Under the pieces are notes generated by a model that was not told the origin of the DNA, ran no database searches, and saw nothing but the letters and a program-made list of their open reading frames with translations. The translations under genes and the position numbers were made by a program. A stretch of 64,000 nt of DNA, taken from contig JACEVL010000494.1 in NCBI GenBank assembly GCA_020284085.1, positions 470,001-534,000 of the forward strand, read 5' to 3'. Position 1 is the first letter of the stretch. Each line of letters begins with the position of its first letter. This DNA comes from Aporrectodea caliginosa. Lineage: Eukaryota > Annelida > Clitellata > Crassiclitellata > Lumbricidae. Positions 9,950 to 22,800 of the stretch are shown here, one piece after another.

Positions 9950-12253
9950 CTTTGTCACGCACGGAATCGGATATCTATGCATAGATGGCAGATAATCTAT
10001 ATTTAGGTCATTGAATCCACGTTATGAGCATCGATATCTATGCTAATTTTATTAGTCTAAATATAGATATCGATGATCTAATCGCAGACATTATATTAGG
10101 CTATAGGCCCAGATAGCTCTGGGCTATATTTATATTAGGCCTGCACCCAGAACCTAGTATAGATTCATTGGGCCTACATACACGTACACATAAACTCTGT
10201 TGCACAAACTCTGTTGTTGTTTGCATAGGTAGGTCCATCGTATGATAAATTATTTTACGTCGAGATTATGTACGTATTATATAATTCTTATTATTAATAA
10301 TATCATACATTATATTGCCGCCATTGACGGATCGAGTTTCGTCTGTGTTATATTCCATTGGAAGCTATAGCTCTTACTCTCCGCGTTACAATAATTATAA
10401 TAAAAGAATTTCTGAAGCGCGAATGTTATTATACTCATGGCATCATAACCATCATTCAGTGATCCTTATTTTGCCAAATGGCTGTGTAAGCCAAATTCCA
10501 GAGTGAGTCAAGTCAGAACTCAAGAATTAAATGTAAATATACAAGTTTTGCTATAGGGAACGTGTGGTCTCGACCATGCTAATTTTTTTATGAATTGATC
10601 AGGTGAGACCTGGGACTATTGGTGAGATCCTCTATCACTGCTGCCCGTTTGATTAGGCGCCATGCCATTTAAGGCCCACGTGTATAGATCGTGCTAGTCC
10701 GAAATTTAAATCCTTGAAATATTAAACCACCACCGAGAGGCGAACAACTGAGTCGAAGAAACAACTTACGGAGGAAACGAGTCCAAGAAATGAAGAGCGC
10801 TATTTGTGATCCGAGGCTAGACGAACTTATGCCGAAAGAGAGTTCCACAGCCTAAGACCAGAAGGGAAAAGGCGCGCCTACCGAGAGCATTCCTTGTCTA
10901 CAGAATATTCAAAATCAGAAAGCCGGAAGACCTGAGTCGGTACAAAGAGGTCTTCGAATCATTGGAGCCAGCAAATAAGGACTGAAGAACATAAAGGTTG
11001 ACTGAAATGCAATCCGCGCTCTCTACCAATCGGCTACTTAGCCCCATTTATATATGTATATGTGTCTTTCTCTCTGTCCTCTGTCTGTCTGACAGTACGT
11101 ACGTGTTTGTTCGACTTAGCAGCTCCTTTGCCTCCTTCCCCCTTCACCCTTTGATATTCTGGTAACCAGACTGAAATCTCCATTTGGTATCATCTCTGGA
11201 CAACCCTCCGACGCGACGCAGCGCCGTAAATAACTTGGTGCCATGCGCGTAACTTTTAAGCGACACTTAAGAAATTTGGAGGGTATGACGAGGAGAAATA
11301 AGAAATGTTGAGATCGTGATTATAATTTGCTTACTAAACTTCTTGCTTACTTATAGAAGGACCATAGCCTACGAACGCGTAGTCTTTTGTTTGTTTAATC
11401 CGAATAAACCTCGGCTCCGGCAAATGGCTGGCAATGGCAGTTCATTTCGTAGCTGACGACAATCGGATCCATCGAACATTCTACGCCATATATTCCATCG
11501 CGTAAGACGGAGGTCAGTTACGGCGTTATTTCCCCCAACGTCGTGGACTCCTTATTTTTACTTTTCCCTTCCAGATTGCTGCATTATTTAAGAAAAATTG
11601 TCGGCGCTGTTTTTCACGCGATGGGTAAAGGCCTGCTGCTCCAATATGGACGACGGCATGGCTGCCATGATTTTCGGGTGTTTTCAAGTTTCGGCCAAGT
11701 GGCGGTGTTTAAAAACATCGTAAAAATAAGGGATAGGGGCGACTTTGAAGACGTTTTGCAAGGTAGAAGAAGTGCATCCGTTTTGACTGGTTCGTAAGTT
11801 CAGGGGCTGCTCGTCGAAGCAATCGAGTCGAGAGTGAGTGGGGAAAATCCGCCATATGGATTGCAACATCATTTTCTTTGTTGGCCGAGTTGTCGTGTGA
11901 TTTACCTATTGGTCCAACCCCTAAGTGACCCGTTAAACCTTAAATATGTCCAAAGAACTCTTGCCGATGACGTTATGTGGTAATCGTACCAGGGCAGGAC
12001 TCTCCTGCCGGCTTATCTACCACTTGTGACCTTGGATCATTGCAGCTTTGAGTCACCAGCATGCCGTATTTTCGATGCGCTATTAAGGGTTTTCTCCCGT
12101 AAGGTATACACAAAGTGACACAAGGATCTTATGACAGCTGCTGTCAACTACGGTTTCTTATAGATTGCGTTTCTTGTGATGAAACTGCTTCAGTTGTGCA
12201 CTTTGTGATGTGAGTTGCTGGTATGCTGTTGGACAAAAACCGCCTACAGGTAC

Positions 12254-12674
12254 TAGGGACCAACCGGAAATCGCTTCGGCCATTTGCCCCGGCCGGATAT
12301 CGGGTTTTTCGGAACTATTCGCCTCGGCAAATAATACCCACGCAAATACCTACAATTTTTGGAATTCGATCAATCTCAAGATTATAGTTACAATTTACAA
12401 ATAAATTATACAACTGAACTAAATTTCTGCAACAATTTAAGTATTTAACCGAAAATCGCTATTTAGCGCTGAGATTGGTTGTCATTGTTCTAGCCCTTCG
12501 TACTAATATCTAATTGGTTCATTATTACAGGTAAAAAAAAAAATAATGTTTATGCTGATCTTTTTTTATTACATGTAAAAAACGGTACTCGGTTCGTACC
12601 CGGATCCGGCAAATAGTACATCCAAATACTCGGATTTGCTACCCGGTAGAAAATGTCTACCCGGTTGTTCCCTA
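12254..12674. mobile_element. hAT-type element, 421 bp, perfect target duplication
   Basis: Terminal repeats TAGGGACCAACCGG and TAGGGAACAACCGG, with exact 8-bp duplication ACAGGTAC at 12246-12253 and 12675-12682. Contains repeated GGCAAATA and CCGGAT motifs. No transposase. Confidence 0.92.
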
Positions 12675-13021
12675 ACAGGTACCATACTTGTAAACAATAT
12701 GGCGAGCGCTAGCCCAAGAAAAAGTGGAGTACGGTACTGCTTGTTACAGGAAGAAATATAGAATAAATTAGTAATTAATGAGTAAGGAAACAGTGTAGTA
12801 GCATAAAGTTTGATAATCCTGGAGAACAGCCAATTGACGTTGCCCTATTTGTAAACAATATGGCCAGCCAAAACTTCTAAGAAACTAAAGTGCTGTAAAC
12901 AACCGGAAGGACTATCATAAGTATTTAAGTGATCAGCGAGTGATTCCCATGATGCGTCACTGAAACTCCCCATTTCTCAATTTACTGATGTCTTTGAAAG
13001 TATTTTGGAAAAGCTTGGCTG

Positions 13022-13475
13022 ATGGCGGCTTACCTAAGTTTGGTTGTATATCCAGGTTTATGGGGTGGAATCTGCATTGGTTACCTATGTAAAAGCGCAT
13101 TGAGTGTAAGATCTTGTTGCTCATCTGTAATTGTATTGCAGGATCTGCTCCATTTTGTCTCAAGGAGCTGTGTTTCTCAAGATCTTATTATACCGGGTCG
13201 GAGATTTCTCCGCTGTGCCATGCAAGGCGACTTGGTTGTTCCACCATCCAGAATTTCCATGGTCCAGCATAGAAGCTTTACTATGGTTGGCCCATCCTCC
13301 AGGAATAAGTTGCCTAACAGCCTGCGACAAGAACTCCTCAGCGTCTCTTTGGCTCTTTCCCGCAAGCGCTTGAAGACCATTTTGTTCGATCGTGGTTTCA
13401 ATGCGTTAGGTTGGGAGCGCCTCTGAAGGAGTCTCTTGAAGTGGCACTATTTAAAATTACAATTACATAGGCTGT
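13022..13475 (+). mobile_element. L2/CR1-like LINE 3' end
   Basis: Decayed reverse transcriptase C-terminus (VVPPSRISMVQHRSFTMVGP then SSRNKLPNSLR and RKRLKTILF), ending GGGAGCGCCTCTGA and ACTATTTAAAATTACAATTACA. The GPSxWNxLP...LKTxLF pattern is typical of this clade's 3' end. Confidence 0.8.
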
Positions 13476-13774
13476 TATTTAATTGTTAATGTGAGCGTAT
13501 GTGGATGGTTTATCCAATTTTGTAGTTCTGTAGGCATTGTTTGTTTCGTTTTTATCATTACTACAAACATTTTTAATGTGCACTATGTCACAGAGATATG
13601 CGAATCTGAGGTGCAGTTAGTCAACGGCCAGGTGAAGAGCCGTTTGATATTCAGATGTTTGAAGGCCAATGAGAAATATTGATGAACTGTTATGCCACTT
13701 AGACAATGTGAAATAGATGGAATGTGTTGAAGTAAGCGTTTGGATATGTAAATAACATTTGTTTTCTTTTTCAG

Positions 13775-13882
13775 TCTTGACATCTGTTGAAGATTCCACA
13801 ATTGCGATCAACGATTTAACATTCTGTCCATCGGCTGAAATAACGGACACATACATAACTGTCGTCAAGAGACTTTAAAAAC
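13775..13882 (+). other. EIF4G: eIF4G 5' UTR part of exon
   Basis: A pyrimidine tract and TTTTTCAG end at 13774, so an upstream non-coding exon probably exists. The leader contains TAA at 13856-13858 in frame with the ATG. The true first exon was not located; 11.4-11.9 kb is CpG-rich and is a candidate. Confidence 0.6.
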
Positions 13883-16800
13883 ATGAGTTTTAACCAAAAT
13901 CCAATGTTTATGTCAACAACGCGGCCGCCGTCGCAGGGCTACCCTCCTTACGCGGGTCCGGGAATGGCTTCGGGCAAAACTCCCGGGGCTGCTGCTCAAG
14001 GAAATGCGTATAAACAAATGTATGTAGTTCAGGGGACGCCGTATATGAACCAGCAGATGTATCCTCCAGGTACCGAGGGCAGTTATCCAGGTGGTGGTCG
14101 TGGAGTAGCCGAAGCTAATGCACAGGTCATGGTCGGATTGCCAGTGTACCAAGGTCAATATATGCAACCGGTAAGAAGTCATTTAACTTCACCCAGCTAT
14201 TACCTTTCCTAGGTCATGTGATGCAGGGTATGGTATCTTGAATCGGAAACCGATTTGCCCTGATTTTTGTCCCTAGACCGATTAATCTGAATAGGTGCAT
14301 CTCAGGTCTACCGATCCCATTTCCAAAATATGTAATATTTTGACCAATAATCCTTTTTTCATCAATACAAAAATAGTAACCTGTTTTGGCAGTGCATATT
14401 TTAACTATAACTACTGGGACATTCAGTAGTTTTAGGATTTGTCCCAGTAGTTTTAGGATTTGTCCCAGTGGTTTTGGTGATTTGTCCAAGGTAATACTGC
14501 ACTTGCAATGTTAGTTTCCAATAGCATTGAAAGTACTGTAGCAGACTTTGTCCCTGTAGTCCAAATCCGTTAAAATATGCACTGTGTTTTGGTGACCTCC
14601 TGCGGTAATATTTAATCTTCAACATTGAAAGTCTGTGTAAAATAATAAAATTGTAAGTTGACTCATCATCAAAATGGCGGACAGTCATGGTTTTGAGTAA
14701 CAAACAGTGCTTAGAACCAAATAAAAATGAATGTAGTCAATTAATCGGATCAGAATTGAGGAAAAAGCAGGCCAACTAATTGGAATCAGAAATTGGCAAA
14801 AAAATGCCAATCAGTCACCCTAAGTCCCTAACAATGATGTAAATTGTTGCAGACCATCTGCCATCATTGTCTCATTTAATTCTAGATTTTTGGGACCAGC
14901 TTTGTTTAAGAAACTATCAGAAAGTTGGATAGAAAGACACCTAGTAGTTGCTGCAGTGTCTTCTTGTATTTTTCTGGGGTCGTCTGACCACCACAGCAGA
15001 TGTCTGCATCTAAATTGGGTCATGTTGTTATTTCAGTATAACCTGTGCCTTAATAACACCAGTACTTCAGGCAGACACACTGCACTGCATTGGATCCAGA
15101 TGTGTAGCTAGGAAACAATTTCGAGAGGTTTCCAGTGGACATGGTTACTGAGTAGATATAATCCTAACAAAATGTTTGGCAAATATTTATTTTGGGAAAG
15201 GTTTGAACCCATAAACCCCCTAAATATGCCCATGTTAGGATCTTTATTACAGTCGATTTGCTGGATGTGATGATATCAATGTACTACACCCCACAGCACA
15301 GTTAACGCTGTAAGATCAGCGGGTTGGCCTATTCTGGAATGTAGTGCTCTGTTGGAGTTAAACCATCTGAAAAGGAGAATGGGATGAGGGTGATGCCATA
15401 CCCAGACAAGGGGCAGGTCCAAAGTAGATCTTATTTTGCAGATTTTTTATGGATGACCCCTAGATGCTTTGATACATGGTATATGTGAATTAGGGATGTT
15501 AAACGATAATCGGAAATCCGATTATCGGTTTCGAAAACGATAATCGGTTTTCATTATTGACAAAACGATTATCGAATTCTGCCTCTTATATATAAAACGG
15601 AGTCTTCCACAGCCAACAAGGTAATAGTAGAACCCCCGACAGCGACGTATTATTGCCTCATATATAAACGGATGCTTCCACAGCCAACGGGGTAATAGTA
15701 GAACCCCCACAGGGACCTATTATTGCCTGTATATAAAGTGGTCTTCCACAGCCAACGAGTTAATAGTAGAACCCCGTACGTGTATGTACGTTACCGTACA
15801 TAGCGATTATCGGTTTTCAGTAACTTGCATTATATGATAATATATTAAATTTTCTATGAAGGCCAATAAAAAACGATAATCGGTTTAAAATCGGATTTCT
15901 AAAACCGATAATCGGTTTCCCCAAAAAACCGATATTAACAACCCTAATGTGAATACATGCACACTTACCATATCCTGTTACATTGTCAGTTTGTCTGGAT
16001 GCTTTTGAATAGGTCGAGGTTGTACACTACTAACTGCTGCTTATGCTGTATAACTGCAGATAACATGCAGCTGTGATTCTTTAAGTAACCGCCATCTAAT
16101 ACTGCAACTGGTATTTCGGGACCCTATTTAGTAGGACTAGGGTCCCTTCTGGTTTCCCTATTGTAACCGTTCGAACATTCATGTATGAAATGTCAACTGA
16201 TTAATACTTGTTATATTGAATTTTGGCTGGTTCAATAAAATTATGGTTATGGTTATTCAGATCAGATACTGAACAGAAAATCATCTAGGCGATGAATGTC
16301 ATTTGGTTTTTTGATGCATTTTAGGGTTCTGGGATCGTCGGAAATCCACCGCAGATGCTGAGACCGCTTCAAGTGGTTAGTTATTGCTGTTCAGTCTTTC
16401 TTCTATGAACTTCTAAAAATACATTTCTGTTAAGAGTTAGAAACAGTTTTCTAGACGATGTGAACCATAGCCTTCAATAGGACTCTGCAACACAGACCTG
16501 ACTTAGGAAACAGCAACTGCTTCAGCAAACTGTGTTCTCTTGCCTTACTCAACTGGGTTCATAAAATCATTTAGTTGAAACTGAGAAGCAGAAACTTGTC
16601 ATAACTTCGTTAGTGGGTTTTACATCAAATTGTCGAATGTCTGCTAAGGGTCCAGAGTCATGTTGGTTATAGCCAGTGATGGGCAAAAGTTTAACTACAA
16701 AGTTGCAAACTTTCAGTTGAACTAAAATTTTAGTTAAGGCAGAAGTTTAACTAAAAAAATTAGTGTAGTTAAAACCAAAGTTTAACTAATATTTTAAAGT

Positions 16801-19800
16801 TATTAACTAAAAAGTTTAAGTAATATTTTTTAGTTATTAACTAAAAAGTTTAACTAATATTTTTTAGTTATTAGCTAGAAAGTTTAAGTAACAAAATCAG
16901 CAACTAATGTTTACGAAAAAAGTTTGTTAAAAAATTGGAAACAGTTTAACTAAATATTTTTAGTTTAGTTAACTTATTTACCAAATCAGTTGTCAACTTT
17001 TAGTTAAACTTTTTTAATTTAGTTAAAAAATAGTTATAGTTTAACTAAAAAAATTAGTTAGTGCCCATCACTGGTTATAGTATTAACTGTCGATAAGGGG
17101 ACCTTTTTTTAGTGGTTGTTAAGTTTTTGCTGTGTGGATTGCAGTCTCGACTGGAGACACATTTGTTTGTATCCTGCCTTTGTGCTTGAACAATGGACTG
17201 ATCAAACTGCATGCCTTCTTGTGCATTAGTAAACCAGTGAGTGCTCTGCAAGTTGTGCATTTAAATTAATTTATATTTCTCTGATTTTTCAACAATTCTG
17301 TTCATGGCCATTACTATGTACGACCATTGCTTAACCATTACTGGGTGGTCCATAGCGTAGTGGTAACATCAGTGGCGTGAAGAGCAGTAGGTAGCGGGAT
17401 CGCTTCCCGAACCCTCCCAAAGGTCCAATCGGCCTGTCATTTGTGAGATGGCGCGTTCGTAAAAATGAGATGTAGGACTTGATGGACGCCTTGCATGCCT
17501 GCCGTATACAGTTAAATTTGACTCCTGTAATAACTTGTGATCATCCGTTCATACTGATTTGTAATCATCTTGTGTTGTGTCAGTTTGAAATTAAACGAAG
17601 ATTATTATTATTTATTATTACTATATTATACGGCCATTACTATATACGGCCATTACTATGTACGGGTATTGCGTGACCATGACTGACCATTGTTGTCAGA
17701 TGTATAGTGACAGCAAATGGTCAGGGAAGAGTGATTCATTGCCTGTTAAGCATTGTTGTATCATCATGTGAATCCGCTTAGACTCGCTTGTGATGGTGTG
17801 TTTCTGTTCACTGTTTTTAGTATCAGGGTGGCCACATTCCCCTTGGCACACCGGCGCAGCCACATGCTGCTCCCTACAGCATGACCATCGGCCAACCACA
17901 GCAACAGCAGCCACAGCCATATTACAAAGGAGGTACGTTCATCCTTCAACAGTTGAATCGAACACAGTGGGGCATGGGGGCCAATTGGTTAGAGTGCTTC
18001 AATCAATCAGTCAATCAATTTTGTTTATTCTCAGTATCACACTGACAGTTGCAACTTGTAACAGGTAGCAAAAACTGTCTCAGCTCTCAGCTGAGTTAGT
18101 TATTAAATGGGTTGACCAGTTAGTTATTAAATGGATTGACCAGTTGGTTATTAAATGGGTTGACCAGTTAGTTATTAAATGGGTTGATCCGTTAGTTATT
18201 AAATGGATTGACCAGTTAGTTATTAAATGGGTTGACCAGTTAGTTATTAAATGGGTTGATCCGTTAGTTATTAAATGGATTGACCAGTTAGTTATTAAAT
18301 GGGTTGACCAGTTAGTTATTAAATGGGTTGACCAGTTAGTTATTAAATGGATTGACCAGTTAGTTATTAAATGGGTTGACCAGTTAGTTATTAAATGGGT
18401 TGACCAGTTAGTTATTAAATGGATTGACCAGTTAGTTATTAAATGGATTGACCAGTTAGTTATTAAATGGATTGACCAGTTAGTTATTAAATGGGTTGAC
18501 CAGTTAGTTATTAAATGGGTTGACCAGTTAGTTATTAAATGGATTGACCAGTTAGTTATTTAATGGATTGACCAGTTAGTTATTAAATGGATTGATTCGT
18601 TAGTTATTAAATGGGTTGACCAGTTAGTTATTAAATGGGTTGACCAGTTAGTTATTAAATGGTTAAATGGGTTGACCAGTTAGTTAGTAAATGAGTTGAC
18701 CAGTTAGTTATTAAATGGGTTGACCTGTAACATGAAGAGTACGGGTTTGAGCCTCCATTCCGACAGTTAATTACTGTGTAGGGACCTTGAGTAAGTCCTT
18801 TACTCACAGTTGCTCTGTGCCATCGATGTTCTGTCGTATGGTTGTGTTACACTTCTGATCTTTGGAAGGAGGGCAATATCAAAATACAGTTGTATTATAT
18901 TGAGCTACATTTTATTACTATGTGCAGTCATGAAAACTTAGACAATTGAAAAGTTAGTGTGATGTTGTCAGTTGTTTATGTTATCTGATGATATTTTAAT
19001 TTGTGTATGTTATCCAGTGTTTAATATCATGCATCACAACTGTCCTACCAGTCTATGAGATTGCCTGAGTATATGAAACAATTGAAATGCCTTATGATTC
19101 CTCTTATCTTTTGAATTCTTCCTGGTCTTTCTCTGCTGATATATTCAGTACTAAGCATCTTATATTCATATCAGTATTTTAGGAAGTTGACACTTTTGTT
19201 GCATCTGCATCATATACACTACTCATCGTAATCATAAAGGACAACGATAAAGCACAAGTTTAGACTTCCTATTAGTCTAGTTTCTGATGAAAGACTGTTG
19301 ACTGTGAGTATGTATTTAGGAAGTTAGGTTAATGCACAATGTCCTTTGTATTATCTGATGGTATCTTCAGCTGTGTACATTTTCCAATGAGATCTTGAGT
19401 TTTGTGTGTTGTGCAATGTTGCGTGTAGCTGTGTAGTGTGTACAGATCTAATTGTTTTAGCCATCTTCTCATTGTGTTGTAATCTACTTCTCAGGATACA
19501 TGCAGCAGCCTTCCCATCCTCATCAACAACAGCTGCCGCAACAGCCGTCAGGAGCAGCAGCATCTGTGCCAAAGAGGAAGAAGACGGTCTTACAGATCAT
19601 AGATCCTACCACTGGACAAGAAGTTAACTTGACCGCTGGTCAGGAAAACAAGGCTGCGACGAATGATGTAGAACCAGCCGCAGCAGCATCAGCAGCAGTG
19701 GCTCCACCAGCGATTGATGTAAGTTACCACCTAAGAGAAGCTTTTCTATTATTTCTGTTATTTACGCTAAACAGGTTCTCGTTGGCTTCACTACAGAGAG

Positions 19801-22800
19801 TGACACAGGGAGAAAATGTGTGTCCATCCCCACCCCATTCCCATGGGTCTGTTCCCATCCCCATCAGGTCTCCCCGTCCCCACACTATCTTCATTAGGTC
19901 TGTCGTCACCTCATCCCCCATTTGGTTTGTTCCCATCCCCATTCCCATCAGCTCAGTGAAGCAAAAGAATAAGATAAAATACTCCTGCACACTAAACAGT
20001 TATGTTGAAATTTTTAAATACTTGACTGAAGTTGAAAAGATGTCAAATAATTAAGGATTTCAATTGTATAGCACAATAACTTAGCATGGTATGCAGACCC
20101 AGTTAGCTTAACAGATAGCTAATTTCTACAGCAGACAGATTTGCAACCATTACCGTTGTAAATACCGCGCTTCTATTTCCATCCCACGATAATACCGTAG
20201 GCTCGCCACTTTTGACACCATTACCGTGGATTTACTGAGATATTACCGCTTTCCCATTACCGTGTCGCTCTCTACTTTGCTGCACTATACAGTTTCTATA
20301 GTCTTGATTTCTACCAGTTTCCAACTGTTGATCGTGTGTTATGGTTTTGTTATTGTCCCTACGGTAGCTGTTGAGTGTGGATGATTAGTGGTGGGTTTTT
20401 GATTTTTTAAGTTGTTGATACAATTTGAGTACAAATACATTGAGAAGATATCTGCCTTAATACACAGAGTCAAAGGGTTAACCGAAGAGTATCGACTGAA
20501 ACTGCTAGAGACGTCCTTGGTCATTATCCAGTTGTTATGGAGTGGCAAGCAATGTTAAGTCACGTATGAGAAGTTGATTCTGTGTAATTCTGTGGGACCT
20601 GGTAGTGGATTATCTCACATGGGAGCAAGTTGGTTAGAGCACTCACCTTGGAACATCTTTAATATCATGGGGATGGTAGCAAAGCCTACGGTATTACCAT
20701 GGCGATGGAAATACAAGCACAATATTTACCACGGTAATGGTCGCAAATTTGTCTGCTGTAGTAATTAACTATCTGTTAAGCAAACCGAGGCGGGTTCGAG
20801 TCTCTGACCGTTACTGTGTAGAGACCTTGAGCTAGTTGTGCACTCGCAATTGCTCAGTGTCATCAGTTATGGCGCTTCTTAAATGTGCAAATAATAAATG
20901 CTGTGTTTTTTGTTGTGACCCTATTTCCTGCCTTTGTTGAAATGTTAGAGTTCTCAGTGGGGCGCTCAGTTCGCCGCCCAAGTTGCTGCAACGTTGGATC
21001 CAGTCACTCCAAGAGACAACAAGCCGACCACCGCGCGAGTGGTCCCTGCAGCACTCACTGCTGCTCCCAAGCTTCCACCGTCATCGGACGGCGAGGCAGT
21101 CTCCTCGGAACAAACGCCGGTGATGGTTGAGCCAGCTGCCAACGTAGAAGTGACTCCAGTCGACCAGAATGAGTCAGAGTCATCTGCAGTTGTGGCAGAA
21201 GCAGCAGCAGTGGCGGCAACTCCTGTGGAAGCGGCTTCTCTTGCGACCTCTGGCACCGTTCCATCAGATGCCGAAAACAAAACCTCTGCTTTGCCTTCAG
21301 CCGTCGTCGTTAGTAACGACGAGGGACCACAGGAGTCTACCACAGAGGCAGAGCCAAACCCTCCGGCCGACTCAGTTCAACCTGAGCAACCAGATTCAGC
21401 TGATGAATTGGCAAAAGCAAAGGCGATGAAACCCTCGTCAAAGACAGCTCCTGTGAAGACCATACCACAGCAGCAGCAGCTGCCACCTCAGCAGCAGCAA
21501 CAGCAGAGCAAGCTATCTGGGTTGGCAACTGCTCCGGAAACTACGCCGGATACTAATGGTAAGCTTTCATTTCAGCCTACAATAATAATAATAACAGTGA
21601 CAATTTATATGGCGCCGTAACACAGCCATGCCGTTACAAGGGCGCCTCACAGGCAACTAACAGCAGGGTAGGCCTTAGAGAACAAATAAGTCTTGAGTCT
21701 ACAATTAATGGCGATGGGTTCTTGGCTGTGCTCCATCTTACTTGTGTGATCTTTGTCTCCGACGTTGCGGCGCGTTGTTTGCTTCACTCTGCAGCTAGGG
21801 TGAACTTTTAGTTCCACGGGCGCGTTTGGCTACTAGACAATGCTGAGCTTTCTCAGTTGTAGACCCTCCATCTGGAATGATCTCCCCCAGAGCTGCGTTC
21901 ATTACTCCTGATCAACCCAACTGGGTTTTATAAGTCACTCAAGTCTTTTTGTTAGTCATGGCTGGGGTGGTAGTGCTCCTGAGTAGGTTTTTGAAAGGGC
22001 ACTGTAGTAATTCTCCTAATGAATGAATGAATGAAGGATGTGTTTTTGACGGTGTAGCTGCGCAGAGGGATTGAAAGAGGATGAGGAGATGGATGTTGTG
22101 ATCTCTTTTCTTGTGGGATGTGTTTGGCTGTAGAACTTGTGTGCTGCTCATTTTTGCTTGCAATTTGTGACCCAAGGGATCAAAATGAGTCGGATGTCGG
22201 CAATTTACATTGTTCAGAAAACAGCAAAATATAATAAGAAGTCACTTTTTCTTTTTTCAGATTTTAATGGAAATGGGTGAAAAAATTTTTTTCCCATTTC
22301 TGGTATCTCACATTTGATGAAATTGGTTGTTTTAATGTGTATTTCCAGGATTTTTTATAGAGAATACTTTTATTTTTTGTGATTATATATGAAAATAAAT
22401 GAAAGAAATAAAAAAAAACAATAATCATTCGTAACTTTGTCAAAAAATAAGGTAGAACCAAACTTTTGGTGTCATTTTAAAGGAAAAAATGTGTTCTTTA
22501 AGAATATGTAAAATACTCATATTCTAAAATTTCCGACATGCGACTCATTTGGATCCCTTGGGTCACTTTTGTGTCAAAAGAAAGTTATCTGCTGAATGCT
22601 GTTTATCTACGGCTAATGCTCTGGTCGTGAGTTTCTTTAGAAGTGGTGTATGGGTTTCGGCTGATGGTGGTTGCCAGAAACAACTAAAGCAGTGCAACAA
22701 TGGGGGCAGAGTTGTTCATATGCTTATATCTACAGCTAATGCTCTGGTCTGAGTATTATATATTCATTTATTGAGAAAACTGGTTGTCAAACCGTAACCA

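Larger units (their letters stand above)
9950..13774. other. ALG3/eIF4G divergent intergenic region
   Basis: Holds the ALG3 promoter side (10.0-10.2 kb), a palindromic AT-rich block (ATCGATATCTAT at 10030 and its complement at 10062), a CpG-richer stretch about 11.4-11.9 kb that may be the eIF4G first exon and promoter, a hAT element (12254-12674) and a LINE tail (about 13020-13475). No other gene recognised. Confidence 0.55.

Noticed and set aside
13022..13426. 134-residue plus-strand open frame as a gene
   Set aside because: Sequence pattern is the decayed C-terminus of an L2/CR1-like reverse transcriptase with its 3' tail.
18144..18563. Open frame with eight-residue repeat (VIKWVDQL)
   Set aside because: A product of the 24-bp minisatellite inside eIF4G intron 3, between well-supported exons.
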